From DATMNI01 sp035570275 (GTDB taxonomy: Bacteria; Acidobacteriota; Terriglobia; Bryobacterales; Bryobacteraceae), in NCBI GenBank assembly GCA_035570275.1, contig DATMNI010000119.1:1-22149 (forward strand): a stretch of DNA of 22,149 nt, read 5' to 3'. The notes beneath the pieces are model-generated. The model saw only the letters and a program-made list of their open reading frames with translations, had not been told where the DNA came from and did no database searches. This document shows positions 1 through 8,720 of the stretch, one piece after another. The translations under genes were made by a program, and so were the position numbers. Within the stretch, counting starts at the first letter, position 1, and each line of letters starts with the position of its first letter.

Positions 1-757
1 CGGAAGAACCTGGAATACATCCTGCGCAAACAGTACGTGAACGGATACGTCGTCTTCTTCAATATCAATATCTGCCGGAGCAACCTGGAAGACGTCCGCC
101 TTCTGACTGAGTACGCCCACAAACCACCGCGTGGCAACCGACTATCACATCAACGAAACCCCGATGCTCGAGCAGGACGATCATTTCAAGCACCTGTACG
201 ACAATCCGACTTACATTCGGCCGGAAGACTGGGTCGCGGTCGATGGATTAGTCGATTGCCTCATCGAAAAGAACCGGGCGGGATACCAGATGGTCAACTC
301 CGTGCAGCGGCTACAGGAGATCAAGGCATTCGTCCGCATGTCTTCCGGGCTCGATCTGAGCGAGCATGGCTGGAACGGAGACGGCAGCAATCCTGCCGAT
401 ATCGAGGCAGATCTCCTCTCGGGCCTTCCCGGCATCGTGAAAAGGGCTGACGGTGAGCTCCAATTCGCCGAATGGAATTGCCGCGCCGGCCAAAATAACG
501 TGATCATACGGACCGACGGCACAGTGGCGCCGTGCTTCCCGATGTACGGCGCAACATACGACTGGGGAAATATCGACCAGCCGCGATTCGATCCACAACA
601 GCTCGCCGGCATGAAGAAGACGTGCCAGCAGCACTGCTGCTCCACGCTCAACCACAATCTCGCGTATTGCTACAACGATGCTCGTGTCATCAAATGGCTC
701 TGGTCTAACGTGATCAAGAACAAGTTTCAGGGCGGTGTCCGCTCCTTCGAAGACTGA
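1..757 (+). pseudogene. Radical SAM / SPASM-type protein, C-terminal part, frameshifted
   Basis: The gene enters from the left edge, so its N-terminus and the CxxxCxxC radical-SAM cluster motif are not visible. Reading starts in frame 1 (…FFNINICRSNLEDVRLLTEYAH) and continues in frame 2 from about position 125 (NHRVATDYHINETPM…) to the TGA at 755-757. Removing one A from the AAA run at 121-123 joins the two halves into one smooth protein. The C-terminal half carries a SPASM/Twitch-like cysteine set: WNCRAGQNNVIIRTDGTVAPC, then CQQHCC and a later AYC, typical of auxiliary Fe-S cluster domains that follow a DGTVxPC turn. The family would be a radical SAM enzyme of unknown substrate. Either a true frameshift mutation or a base-call error would explain the break. 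No maturase partner or peptide substrate is visible nearby. Confidence 0.72.
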
Positions 758-846
758 GGCGCGAGGATCTGGTGAACGCGTGGGCCTACGCGCGTTCCCA
801 TGCCGAGGAAATCGAGTCTCAGATTCGCGACAACGAAACCGCATAA
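757..846 (+). pseudogene. DUF433 antitoxin, C-terminal remnant
   Basis: Right after the radical SAM stop codon, another frame (frame 1) encodes about 30 codons reading REDLVNAWAYARSHAEEIE and ending SQIRDNETA before TAA at 844-846. This matches the C-terminal helix region of DUF433 proteins (L-x-E-D-x-x-x-A-x-x-Y-x-x-x-x-x-E-I), which are antitoxins commonly encoded just before DUF5615 toxins. The frame is open upstream only to a TAA at 706-708 and has no ATG or GTG start, and the N-terminal half of the family (about 45 residues) is absent, so it is a remnant. The stop lies 3 bases before the ATG of the DUF5615 gene, which is the usual coupled arrangement. The family call rests on motif recall, not on an alignment. 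Confidence 0.55.
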
Positions 847-849
847 AGC

Positions 850-1190
850 ATGGCCCATTTCTATACGAACGAGAATATCCCAGTGCAGGTCGTCACGGAG
901 TTGCGGCGGTTGGGGCATGACGTCATCACCTCGTTGGATGCTGGAAGGGCGAACTCCGCCGTGCCGGATGCCGAGGTTCTCGCGTTCGCGGCGGCTGACG
1001 GCAGGATTCTTTTGACCCACAATCGCCGCCACTTCCTGCGTCTTCATCAGCACAAACCGTAGACCATCAAGGGATCGTCCTGTGTACATTCGACCCCGAT
1101 TTTTGCAGACAGGCACAGCGCATTGGCGAAGCCGTTGGGACCGCCCCCGAAATGACGAACCAACTGATCCGCGTGAACCGGCCCGGCTGA
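850..1190 (+). pseudogene. DUF5615 PIN-like toxin, frameshifted
   Basis: ATG at 850 opens a protein beginning MAHFYTNENIPVQVVTELR, followed by GHDV, an acidic PDAEVLAFAAADGRILLTHN segment and RRHFLRLH, the conserved pattern of DUF5615 (PIN-like, Mut7-C-type) toxins, which are predicted RNases. The frame ends early at TAG 1060-1062. The missing C-terminus is present one frame over (frame 0, from about 1062), reading DHQGIVLCTFDPDF and later EMTNQLIRVNRPG before TGA at 1188-1190. A one-base deletion next to position 1060 explains it, and the restored protein would be about 113 aa, normal for the family. It follows the DUF433 remnant by 3 bases, so both halves of the toxin-antitoxin pair are damaged. 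Confidence 0.72.
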
Positions 1191-1287
1191 TGCCGCCGAG
1201 TTCTCTGTCCCATCTGAGGGCAAGGATGATGCGAAGGGAACACAGAGCGCCTCGCCCCTATTGTGCCGCGTGGGATACTGGTTCGCG

Positions 1288-2781
1288 ATGGCGGGCGTTC
1301 GCTGGCTGGATCTCGGGATCATCGTGGCCTACGTAATGGGCTTAACCGCCGTCGGGCTGTACTTTTCGCGGCGCCAGACCACTACCGAACGCTACTTCAC
1401 GGCCAAACGCGCAGTGCCCTCCTGGGCCGTGGGAATGTCGTTCTTCACGGCCATGATCACCAGCGTCACCTTCATCGCTTTTCCCGGCGCGGCTTACGCC
1501 AAAGACTGGTCGCTGCTGATTCCCGGGTTTTTCCTGCTGGTGGTGATCGCGCTGGTGGGCACTGTCATCATCCCGTTCTACCGCCGCACGGTGGGGATGA
1601 GCGCGTTCGAGTATTTCGGCAAGCGCTTCGGACGGCCCACCCGCGTCTACGCCTCGGTGGCCTTCACGCTGGCCCACTTTTCCAAGATGGGGCTGGTTTT
1701 CTACCTGCTGGCGCTCACGGTCAACAGCACCACCGGCTGGAATATGGACCAGGTGATTCTGGTTTCCGGGTTCCTCACCATTTTGTACACCCTGAAAGGC
1801 GGCTTCGAAGCGGTGGTGTGGACGGACGTATTCCAGGGCGTGATTCTTTGGACCGGCATCTTCCTCTGTCTCGGCTACCTGCTTTTTCTGCCGCCCGGCG
1901 GCCCCGCCGCGGTCTTCGAAACCGCCTGGGCCAACCACAAAATCACCCTGGGCAGCGCCGATTTCGACCTCTCCAAGCCCACCATCTGGGTGCTCATGAC
2001 TTACGGTTTCTTCTGGTATCTGCAGCGCTATACCACCGACCAGACCCTGGTGCAGCGCTACCTCGCCGCCAGGTCCGATCGCGCGGCCGTGCGCGGCGTG
2101 ACCTTCGGGGCGCTGCTTTCGGTGCCGGTCTGGGCACTGTTCACGCTCATCGGCACCTGCACCTGGAGTTTCTACAAACTGACCGGCGAGAAACTGCCCG
2201 CGCACGTAAGCAAGAGCGACCAGGTTTTCCCGTACTTTCTGGGTACGCATTTGCCCGTGGGCATAGCAGGCCTGGTACTGGCGGCGCTGATGGGGTCGGC
2301 CATGTGCGCGCTTTCGAGCGACCTGAACGCCTTCGCGGCGGTGGGCGTGGAGGACATCTACCGGCTGTTGCACCCCACCGCATCCGACCAGCAGCGCCTG
2401 CGCGTGGCCAAGCGCATCGTGCTGTGCTGCGGCCTGCTGTGCGTAGCCGCGGCGCTGGCGCTCTCGCATACGCAGACGCCGGCGCTTTCGGTCTGGTTTT
2501 CAGCCTCGTCCATCGTGTCGGGCGGCCTGGCAGGCTTGTTCGTGCTGGCGTTTCTCACGACGCGGACCACGCGCCGCGGAGTCTACGCCGGCATCGCGGC
2601 CTGCGTGATCTTTACCGCGTGGGCAACGCTCACCATGGGGGGCGACAAACGAATTCTGAACCTGGGCTCCTTCAACTTCCCGTGGCACGACTACATGATT
2701 GGCGCCATCGGGCACGTAGTCTTGATGGTGGTGGGCTACGGTGTCAGCATCGGCGTGAAAACAAGGCCGTCGCCAAAATGA
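1288..2781 (+). CDS. Sodium:solute symporter (SSS family)
   Basis: This 497-aa integral inner-membrane protein begins MAGVRWLDLGIIVAYVMG. Its N-terminus has the typical SSS pattern of a first helix, then SRRQTTTERYFTAKR before the second helix. Residues about 171-187 (GGFEAVVWTDVFQGVIL) match the SSS signature, and there are about 13 hydrophobic segments in all. Members couple sodium influx to uptake of sugars, amino acids, sialic acid or other organic solutes; the substrate cannot be read from sequence alone. The frame is open to a TTG at 1261, but ATG 1288 starts immediately before the conserved first helix and is preferred. A weak purine stretch (GTGGGA, 1270-1275) lies upstream. No clear promoter was seen. 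It may work after outer-membrane import by receptor 1 downstream, which has its own promoter. The gene is intact. Confidence 0.93.
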   Translation: MAGVRWLDLGIIVAYVMGLTAVGLYFSRRQTTTERYFTAKRAVPSWAVGMSFFTAMITSVTFIAFPGAAYAKDWSLLIPGFFLLVVIALVGTVIIPFYRRTVGMSAFEYFGKRFGRPTRVYASVAFTLAHFSKMGLVFYLLALTVNSTTGWNMDQVILVSGFLTILYTLKGGFEAVVWTDVFQGVILWTGIFLCLGYLLFLPPGGPAAVFETAWANHKITLGSADFDLSKPTIWVLMTYGFFWYLQRYTTDQTLVQRYLAARSDRAAVRGVTFGALLSVPVWALFTLIGTCTWSFYKLTGEKLPAHVSKSDQVFPYFLGTHLPVGIAGLVLAALMGSAMCALSSDLNAFAAVGVEDIYRLLHPTASDQQRLRVAKRIVLCCGLLCVAAALALSHTQTPALSVWFSASSIVSGGLAGLFVLAFLTTRTTRRGVYAGIAACVIFTAWATLTMGGDKRILNLGSFNFPWHDYMIGAIGHVVLMVVGYGVSIGVKTRPSPK

Positions 2782-2782
2782 C

Positions 2783-2795
2783 CGCCGGTACGGCG
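2783..2795 (+). terminator. Small hairpin after the symporter
   Basis: CGCCG, GTA, CGGCG forms a perfect 5-bp stem with a 3-base loop two bases after the symporter stop codon. There is no following T-run, so function as a terminator is only a possibility. Confidence 0.2.
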
Positions 2796-2859
2796 CGCAA
2801 GTCGAGCTTTAAGCCCACTGCGCAGGCACTCACCGTGCAGGCCAGATGGGCCGGCCACC

Positions 2860-2888
2860 TTGACAATCTCCACGCCAACTGAAATAAT
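2860..2888 (+). promoter_or_regulatory. Sigma-70-type promoter of receptor 1
   Basis: TTGACA (2860-2865), a 17-bp spacer and AATAAT (2883-2888) give 11 of 12 consensus bases at optimal spacing. The expected start of transcription is about 2895, leaving a leader of about 35 bases before the ATG at 2930. The leader ends with a purine-rich stretch (GAGGGGG, 2919-2925) that can serve as the ribosome binding site. Confidence 0.7.
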
Positions 2889-2929
2889 TCTGCCAGTTTG
2901 CAGGGCATCTTGAGGTTTGAGGGGGTATT

Positions 2930-5900
2930 ATGCAACTCAGACGTTGCGCAGCCTTACTGGCTCTTGTTTTTGGCTTGGTTTCCATCGCTTTGCCCCAAGC
3001 CGATACCGGTACCATCACTGGAAGAGTGGTTGATGCCACGGGTGGCACCGTACCGAATGTTAAGCTCTCGATCGTGCAGACCGAGACCAATTTCCACTTC
3101 ACATCCGTCACCAACAGTGAAGGCATCTACCGCGTGCAGTCGCTGCAGCCCGGGCCGTACTCGGTTACCTTTGAAGCGGCGGGCTTTAAGCGCCTGGTTC
3201 GGGCGGACATCACGCTCCGGGTCGGAGACGTCCTGCCCGTCGATGTGATGATGCAAGTCGGCGCCGTCACCGAGTCGGTCGAAGTGAAGGCCCAGGGCAC
3301 GCTGCTCGAAACCGAGACTTCGGCCACTGGCACCGTCACCGAGGGCAACCAACTGTACAAGCTGAATATGTATCAGCGCTACATCACCAACACCATGTCC
3401 ATCGTGCCGGGAGTGACCAACCAAACCACCGGCGGCACCAATGGTCTGGGCGCCTTTAATGTGAACGGCCAGCGCGCTTCCGGCACGGCGGTGTTCGAAG
3501 ACGGCGTGTTCACCAATGACCCGTTGACCAGCAATAACCTGGTGATTAAACCCATCATGAATTCCGTGGATGAGGTTAAGGTTCTCACGGGAACTCTTCC
3601 CGCCGAGTACGGCCATTCCACCAGCGGCGTCATCACCACCGTCAAGAAGAGCGGCACCAACGAGTTTCACGGGGCAGTTTCCGACTACGGCCGCACCCGC
3701 ATCATGACGCACCGCCAGTATTTTAATTTGTACACCACGGCGCAACCGCAACCGGGCAACCCCAACGGCGTGCCTGCCTATTTCATGATGCCGGATGGAA
3801 ACGGGGGCGGCCCGGTAGTCATCCCCAAGATTTATAACGGCCGCAACAAGACGTTCTGGTATTCCGGCTACAGCAAACTGATCGAGAAAAAGACCCAGGC
3901 TTATACCAGCGTCACGCCGACGCCGGACGAACTGAAAGGAGATTTCACCTTCGGCGGCTTGGGACAACGGCTCTACGATCCGGCGACCACGCGTCAGAAC
4001 GCGGACGGCACCTGGACGCGCGACCCATTCCCGAACCAGGTTATCCCCCTCAACCGTTTCGACCCGGTGTCGGCCAAGATCCTGTCCTACAATATCTGGC
4101 GTCTGCCAAACATGCCCGGGTCCTTCAGCAGCACCGGCCCGGTCAGCAATTTCACCTACGACCCACCTTCGCGCACGTACTTTGAGGACTTTTCCGAGCG
4201 CGTCGATCATCAGGTGAGTTCGAAGTTCAGGCTATACGCCAGTTGGACCTACAATCATGAGAACGGGCTGGAGCGGCCCACCAGTATTCAGGTAGCTGCG
4301 TTTGACGGCACCACCGGCTATAACGGTCCGGCCACCCAACAGAACACATCCGCGGGCGCCACCTATGTTTTCAGTCCAACGGCCATCAACGAATTGCGGA
4401 TAAGCTTTTTCCGGCCCCGGAACGATCTGTTTGTGCCGTCGCAAAACCAGAACTGGGGCGCCACTTTGGGCATTCCCAACATCAGCCCCGCGTTGATGCC
4501 GGCATTCAGCCCGAGCGCGCTGGGAGTGGGCACCTATACAGTCGCCCCCGATTATGGCCAACTGTACGGTCTTACCGTCCAGGGCGCCACCAGACAGATC
4601 CGGCAGAGCATGTCTTTGCGCGACGATTTCAGCATAGTCCACGGCTCTCATGCCTTCAAGATGGGTTATGAGATCCTGCGCTTTACGGATAACTTCTACC
4701 AGCAAGGTTTTCCCAGCGGCCAATTCAATTTCGCCAACACCACGGCCGGGCTCCAACCCAACGGGCAACCCCTCCCGAACACCGGTAACACCTTCGCCGC
4801 ATTCGAACTGGGCTCGGTGTCGGCGGCGAATTTCAGCACGTATACGAACACGTGGCAGCCGCGGGAATCCATCCACAGCTTGTATATCCAGGACGACTGG
4901 AAGTTTTCCCGGAACCTGACTTTCAACCTTGGCCTTCGCTGGTCCACCGAAAGCCCGTATCATACCGCCCACGGGCAGGAGAGCGAGTTCAGCCCCACCA
5001 CAACCGATCCTTTGACCGGGTTGACGGGCGCCGTGATCCACCCTACCGGAGGTTTGAATAACCGGGATCTCAGGAACTTCCAGCCCCGCGCCGGCATGGC
5101 GTACCATCCCTTTGCGAAATGGGTGTTCCGCGGCGGCTTGGGACTCAATACCGTCGATATCCGATGGCCCAATCAAGCCATGCAATTCGACGAGTATCAG
5201 GCTCAGGTTGTCCAGCAGCGCCTGTCCAACAACCCGCTGCCGCTATTTCAACTGAGCCAGGGGCCGACGCCGGTAGTGTACAACCTTCAGCCCAACGGCA
5301 CCGCTTCCTATGTGGGCACCAACTACGGCTCGCGAAATATCACGTGGATGGACCCCACCCTCCATCCCGGCTATGTCCTTAACTGGAACGCCACCGTCGA
5401 GTACCAGCTCAGCGCCAACAATCTGTTGAAGGTGTTCTATGCCGGGTCGGCCGGCGTGCATCTGGTGGAAAGCTGGAATATCAACGCCTTCCCGATAGAT
5501 TTTGGCGCCAACAATCCCACCCTGCAGGCGGCGGCCTTCGCCAACACCCAGGCCTATCTGCCGTATCCGCAGTTTGGCAGCATCAATCACATGGCCAACA
5601 CCGGTCACTCCAGCTATCACTCCGGCACGGTCCAGTATTCCAGGCGTTACTCCGGCGGCCTGGTTCTGGATTCGTTCTACACCTACTCGAAGGCGTTGGA
5701 CGACTGTGACTCGGATTACGGCACTTGCACAGGCGTATCCCCCATCTCGGATCGCAACCTGAATAAAGGGCGGGCCGGCTACGACATGCGGCACCGGTTC
5801 GTTACCAGTTTCAGCTACGAGCTGCCGGTGGGCAAAGGCAGGCACTACATGAACCGCGGAGGTTTGCTGAACTATATCATCGGCGGTTACGATCTTTCCT

Positions 5901-6448
5901 GGATTCAGACCGTCGATACCGGCAATCCGTTCGGCTTCAGCTTCGCCAACAGCCCGTACAACTACTATCCGACGAACATCGGCACCCGCGTTCCCAACCT
6001 GGTCGCCACGCCGACCATGCCGCAGTTCGGACTGGGCAACGACATCGGCCCCAGCCGCTTCAATCAGTCCGGCGAGTATGCGCTGGTCGGGGCATCCGGC
6101 GGATCGCCCGCGACCTATGCGGGCTGCGCTCCTCCCACCTGCAACATCTCCGCTTTCGCTCCGCCGCCGCCGTTCACGCCAGGCAATGCGGGACGTAACA
6201 TCCTGACTGGACCGGCGTCCTACTACTCCATGATCTCGGCCAAGAAGAACTTCCCGATCACGGAGCGCCTCAATCTGCAGTTCCGCTTCGACTTCCAGAA
6301 TCCGTTCCACAACTTCGGCTTCTCCCCCCCGAGCGCTTCGGTGGACTTCAAGAATCCGCAGTTGTTCGGAAAGATTACTTCCGACGTAGCCACTGCCAGC
6401 CTCACCGGTGAACCGTTGATGAACCTGATGCTTCGTCTGAGCTGGTAA
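2930..6448 (+). CDS. TonB-dependent receptor 1 (Oar-like, carboxypeptidase-regulatory domain)
   Basis: This 1172-aa outer-membrane protein has a signal peptide at residues 1-24 (MQLRR, hydrophobic core, ALPQA). A carboxypeptidase-regulatory-like beta-sandwich follows at about 27-108 (TITGRVVDATGGTVPNVKL … SEGIYRVQSLQPGPYSV). The plug is at about 120-245 (FNVNGQRASGTAVFEDG … SVDEVKVLTGTLPAEYGHS … VKKSGTNEFHG), and the 22-strand-type barrel runs to the C-terminal aromatic residue (MLRLSW), a standard outer-membrane signal. Such receptors import large organic substrates using TonB energy; the substrate is unknown. Unlike receptors 2 and 3 it lacks the LPLNGR-type motif before the plug and reads QLYKLNMYQRYITNT there. 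No SusD partner lies next to it, as is usual for this acidobacterial family. ATG 2930 follows a GGGGG ribosome site and fits the signal peptide. Confidence 0.93.
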   Translation: MQLRRCAALLALVFGLVSIALPQADTGTITGRVVDATGGTVPNVKLSIVQTETNFHFTSVTNSEGIYRVQSLQPGPYSVTFEAAGFKRLVRADITLRVGDVLPVDVMMQVGAVTESVEVKAQGTLLETETSATGTVTEGNQLYKLNMYQRYITNTMSIVPGVTNQTTGGTNGLGAFNVNGQRASGTAVFEDGVFTNDPLTSNNLVIKPIMNSVDEVKVLTGTLPAEYGHSTSGVITTVKKSGTNEFHGAVSDYGRTRIMTHRQYFNLYTTAQPQPGNPNGVPAYFMMPDGNGGGPVVIPKIYNGRNKTFWYSGYSKLIEKKTQAYTSVTPTPDELKGDFTFGGLGQRLYDPATTRQNADGTWTRDPFPNQVIPLNRFDPVSAKILSYNIWRLPNMPGSFSSTGPVSNFTYDPPSRTYFEDFSERVDHQVSSKFRLYASWTYNHENGLERPTSIQVAAFDGTTGYNGPATQQNTSAGATYVFSPTAINELRISFFRPRNDLFVPSQNQNWGATLGIPNISPALMPAFSPSALGVGTYTVAPDYGQLYGLTVQGATRQIRQSMSLRDDFSIVHGSHAFKMGYEILRFTDNFYQQGFPSGQFNFANTTAGLQPNGQPLPNTGNTFAAFELGSVSAANFSTYTNTWQPRESIHSLYIQDDWKFSRNLTFNLGLRWSTESPYHTAHGQESEFSPTTTDPLTGLTGAVIHPTGGLNNRDLRNFQPRAGMAYHPFAKWVFRGGLGLNTVDIRWPNQAMQFDEYQAQVVQQRLSNNPLPLFQLSQGPTPVVYNLQPNGTASYVGTNYGSRNITWMDPTLHPGYVLNWNATVEYQLSANNLLKVFYAGSAGVHLVESWNINAFPIDFGANNPTLQAAAFANTQAYLPYPQFGSINHMANTGHSSYHSGTVQYSRRYSGGLVLDSFYTYSKALDDCDSDYGTCTGVSPISDRNLNKGRAGYDMRHRFVTSFSYELPVGKGRHYMNRGGLLNYIIGGYDLSWIQTVDTGNPFGFSFANSPYNYYPTNIGTRVPNLVATPTMPQFGLGNDIGPSRFNQSGEYALVGASGGSPATYAGCAPPTCNISAFAPPPPFTPGNAGRNILTGPASYYSMISAKKNFPITERLNLQFRFDFQNPFHNFGFSPPSASVDFKNPQLFGKITSDVATASLTGEPLMNLMLRLSW

Positions 6449-6678
6449 CATCCACGGAGCTCAAGCCAGCGCGCGGCAGTAATTATGCAACGGGAGTTTT
6501 CCGCGTCACTGCCAGCGTAGCCGCCAGATCCAGCCGCGCGGTTCTGTTGCCAATACGGCCGCCGGCGAAGAACGGAGTCAGGCTCCCGAGCTGCTTCGGT
6601 TGCAAATGCGGGGACGCGGTCTGCCACGCTATCTCCGCAAACGCGTGACAAAGGCGCCCCATCCTGCAAGCTCCGACG
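6449..6678. other. Intergenic space between convergent genes
   Basis: This 230-bp stretch separates receptor 1 (plus) from the minus-strand sigma-like gene. GGCAGT (6475-6480) and ACTGCC (6508-6513) form a loose inverted repeat that might help end transcription. No ORF here looks like a conserved protein. Confidence 0.3.
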
Positions 6679-8479
6679 TCATTTCGATGGAGTGGCTGCG
6701 GCCTTGGAAGTGTGGTTCACAATGAGTCGATGCAACTCAGGGCCTGACAGCCATCCGGTTTCACGCCGATCCATCGATTTCTCCAGCCGCTTCAGCAGAT
6801 CCTGGCCGGCGGCGCCGTCCCAGCCTAGAGAACCCTTCCGATGCAGTTCGTCGGAAAGCATCGAGTCGATCGCGCCGGCCTCGGGAGAGACGTTGTGCCA
6901 CCTCTGCCAATGTGCGGCTGGGACGATCGCCTCGACGCCGATCAACAGCGCCATGTAGGCGGCAGTGGCGCGCCTGATGATGCTGTCCCCGGTCACCCGG
7001 CTGGCCAACACCCAGTTCAGCCCGCCTCGCCACCGGGCACAGCGAAGCACGGCCAACAGGCCGATCAGCGGGACCTCGGCCAGTGGGTAGCTTGGCGGCG
7101 TTTCGAAGCGGTAGTACTCCCAACACTCCTTCTTCCAGAGCCAGATGTTCCGGTAGGACTCAGAAATGGGCCACGATGACGGATCCACGACAGCCAACAG
7201 CGATCCCAGCAGAGGCTTCGCCCGGGACTCCGCCCATTCGCACCAATCTACCTCCATCTCGGGCGTCCATAGCGGGTAGGCGCCGGCCGGTTCGCCCGCC
7301 CATCGCGCCAGGATGTACTCAATGCAAGCGCGCCGGTTCAATAGCAATTTGCGCGCCTCAGGATCCCGGCAGACATGCCAGGTTTCATCGAACAGGCCGT
7401 AAATTCCCGGAGCGTAGTGCACGAAGTCGCCGCTCGAGTAGAGGCAGGCAGTTGCGGAGGCGACCGAGAACTGGTTGCCGCACTTCATCGTGAGGAGTCG
7501 TGCGATCTTGGGGATCCCGCCGAGGCCGTGTTCCTTCAGGATCTGCAGCAGCAGCTCCCGATTGCGGGCCTGATTGAGGGATCTTCGTTCGTCGCTCCAT
7601 CGGTGGAACCCGACCTCGTCCTCGCCGGATCCCTCCGGCGCCGTCTTCCGGCTGCCAGCGGCACCGATCCTGGCCCATCCGAGGTCTCCCAACCGCAGAA
7701 ACAGGTGGGGAAAGGAGGACATCGTAGCCTCCACGTCGAACAGAGTACAGGCGTCGTCGGCAAACTCCGAGCGGTATAGCTCGAGCAATTGCCGTGCCGG
7801 CGCCACCTCTCCCACACGTCCGCCCGACAGTATCCGGTGCAACCGGATGGCGCGGGGAGCGCGCGTGCCCAGAGGCATCCGAGCCACGTAACCCGAGAAG
7901 AGCCGGCATTCGCCGGTGAGCCGAACGGCGGTCTCGATGGCGGGAACCTCTGCGTCCAGTTGGCTCGCCAGAAAATCCAGCGGGACCGGAAGCAGCAGTT
8001 GGTCCGCTCCGGCGGAGAACTGGCGCACCAGCCGATCGATTTCCTCTTCCGCATATGGGCAGCGATACCACGCCCCGTGCGGAGTTACGCGCATTGGCCG
8101 CCAACCATTGTTCCACCGTGCCGTACAGGCAGTCGATCGCCAAGTCAAGCTCCCCAGGAAGACGCTGGCGGGCCACGGCCAGCGTCTCCGTTTTCCGAAG
8201 GACGCCGCTGGCGCCAGCCAGAGCCGACCAAATCCTCGCATCGGCGTTAACAAGCGCCCCCCGGATGAGCTCGGCGACAGCGGGGCGTCGCATGCGTCTG
8301 ACCACGGATCGGGCAACCTCATCGATTTCTTGGGGGGTCCTCCCGCGCTGCTTCGCGATCTCCTCGGTCTTGCACGGGGGCCCGTCAAATCCGTAGACTA
8401 GTGCCACGATCTCCCGTTCGGCGTCGCTAGCGAGGTTCAACGCTTCGCGGATCGGTTCCACAATGCCACTGTAACCCAT
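6679..8479 (-). pseudogene. Sigma-70 region-4-like / winged-helix protein, frameshifted
   Basis: Read on the minus strand from ATG 8477-8479 (MGYSGIVEPIREALNLAS) to TGA 6679-6681, about 598 aa when restored. Residues about 15-60 resemble sigma-70 region 4.2: AEREIVALVYGFDG, then KTEEIAKQRGRTPQEIDEV and VVRRMRRPAV. The first frame continues to …VEQWLAANAR, then the conserved-looking sequence jumps to another frame (TPHGAWYRCPYAEEEIDRL) at about 8085-8091, where a short GCGCG run could have lost a CG or gained a base. Near residues 310-370 a second DNA-binding-like segment (LLLQILKEHGLGGIPKIARLL … FVHYAPGIYGLFD) resembles HARE-HTH/winged-helix domains. A GAGAGG ribosome site sits about 9 bases before the start. 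The role is unknown: a transcription regulator or a defence-associated protein are both possible. Domain calls come from motif pattern only. Confidence 0.6.
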
Positions 8480-8524
8480 CAGACCCGCCTCTCGGCGCTG
8501 ACGTACCCTTGCGACGCAGACTGG

Positions 8525-8640
8525 TCAGTACCAATCTTCCCAGAGTTCCTCGAACACCAGGGCATTGTGGGCGATCACTCCCCCAAAGTCGCCTTCCGGG
8601 AAGCAGGCGGCGGCGTCCTGCCAAGGCCCACACTATCTGG
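8525..8640 (-). pseudogene. Possible C-terminal gene fragment
   Basis: On the minus strand an open stretch of about 37 codons reads GPWQDAAACFPEGDFGGVI and then AHNALVFEELWEDWY before TGA at 8525-8527, 45 bases upstream of the sigma-like gene. Its composition looks like a genuine protein tail, but there is no start codon and an in-frame TAG lies just upstream. I do not recognise the family. It may be the leftover of a gene once co-transcribed with the sigma-like gene, or chance. Confidence 0.22.
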
Positions 8641-8647
8641 CCAACTT

Positions 8648-8689
8648 CCGGGTTAATGCACCCGCAAAGCTCGCGTTACGTTAACCCGG
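8648..8689. repeat. Inverted repeat CCGGGTTAA … TTAACCCGG
   Basis: Perfect 9-bp arms at 8648-8656 and 8681-8689, extendable to 11 bp with one mismatch, surround 24 bases. Each arm ends in a GTTAA half site. It lies about 170 bp upstream of the sigma-like gene start. It could be a regulator site, a terminator of the fragment upstream, or an old element end. Confidence 0.5.
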
Positions 8690-8720
8690 CTGTCCGTTCC
8701 ATTGATCCCCAACAACCAGG

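Noticed and set aside
1..1190. Radical SAM plus small-peptide (RiPP) locus
   Set aside because: The neighbours are toxin-antitoxin remnants, no precursor peptide or transporter is present, and the 70-aa ORF is 12 kb away without cysteines.
1263..2882. Long plus-strand frame overlapping the symporter
   Set aside because: Arg/His/Gly-rich translation without family resemblance; it is a high-GC shadow of the symporter, which has clear SSS motifs and helices.
2954..4210. Long minus-strand frame inside receptor 1
   Set aside because: Antisense shadow of a well-supported receptor gene; no ribosome site or conserved motif.
5243..6451. Second long minus-strand frame inside receptor 1
   Set aside because: Same reason: composition is of an antisense frame and the plus-strand barrel is continuous.
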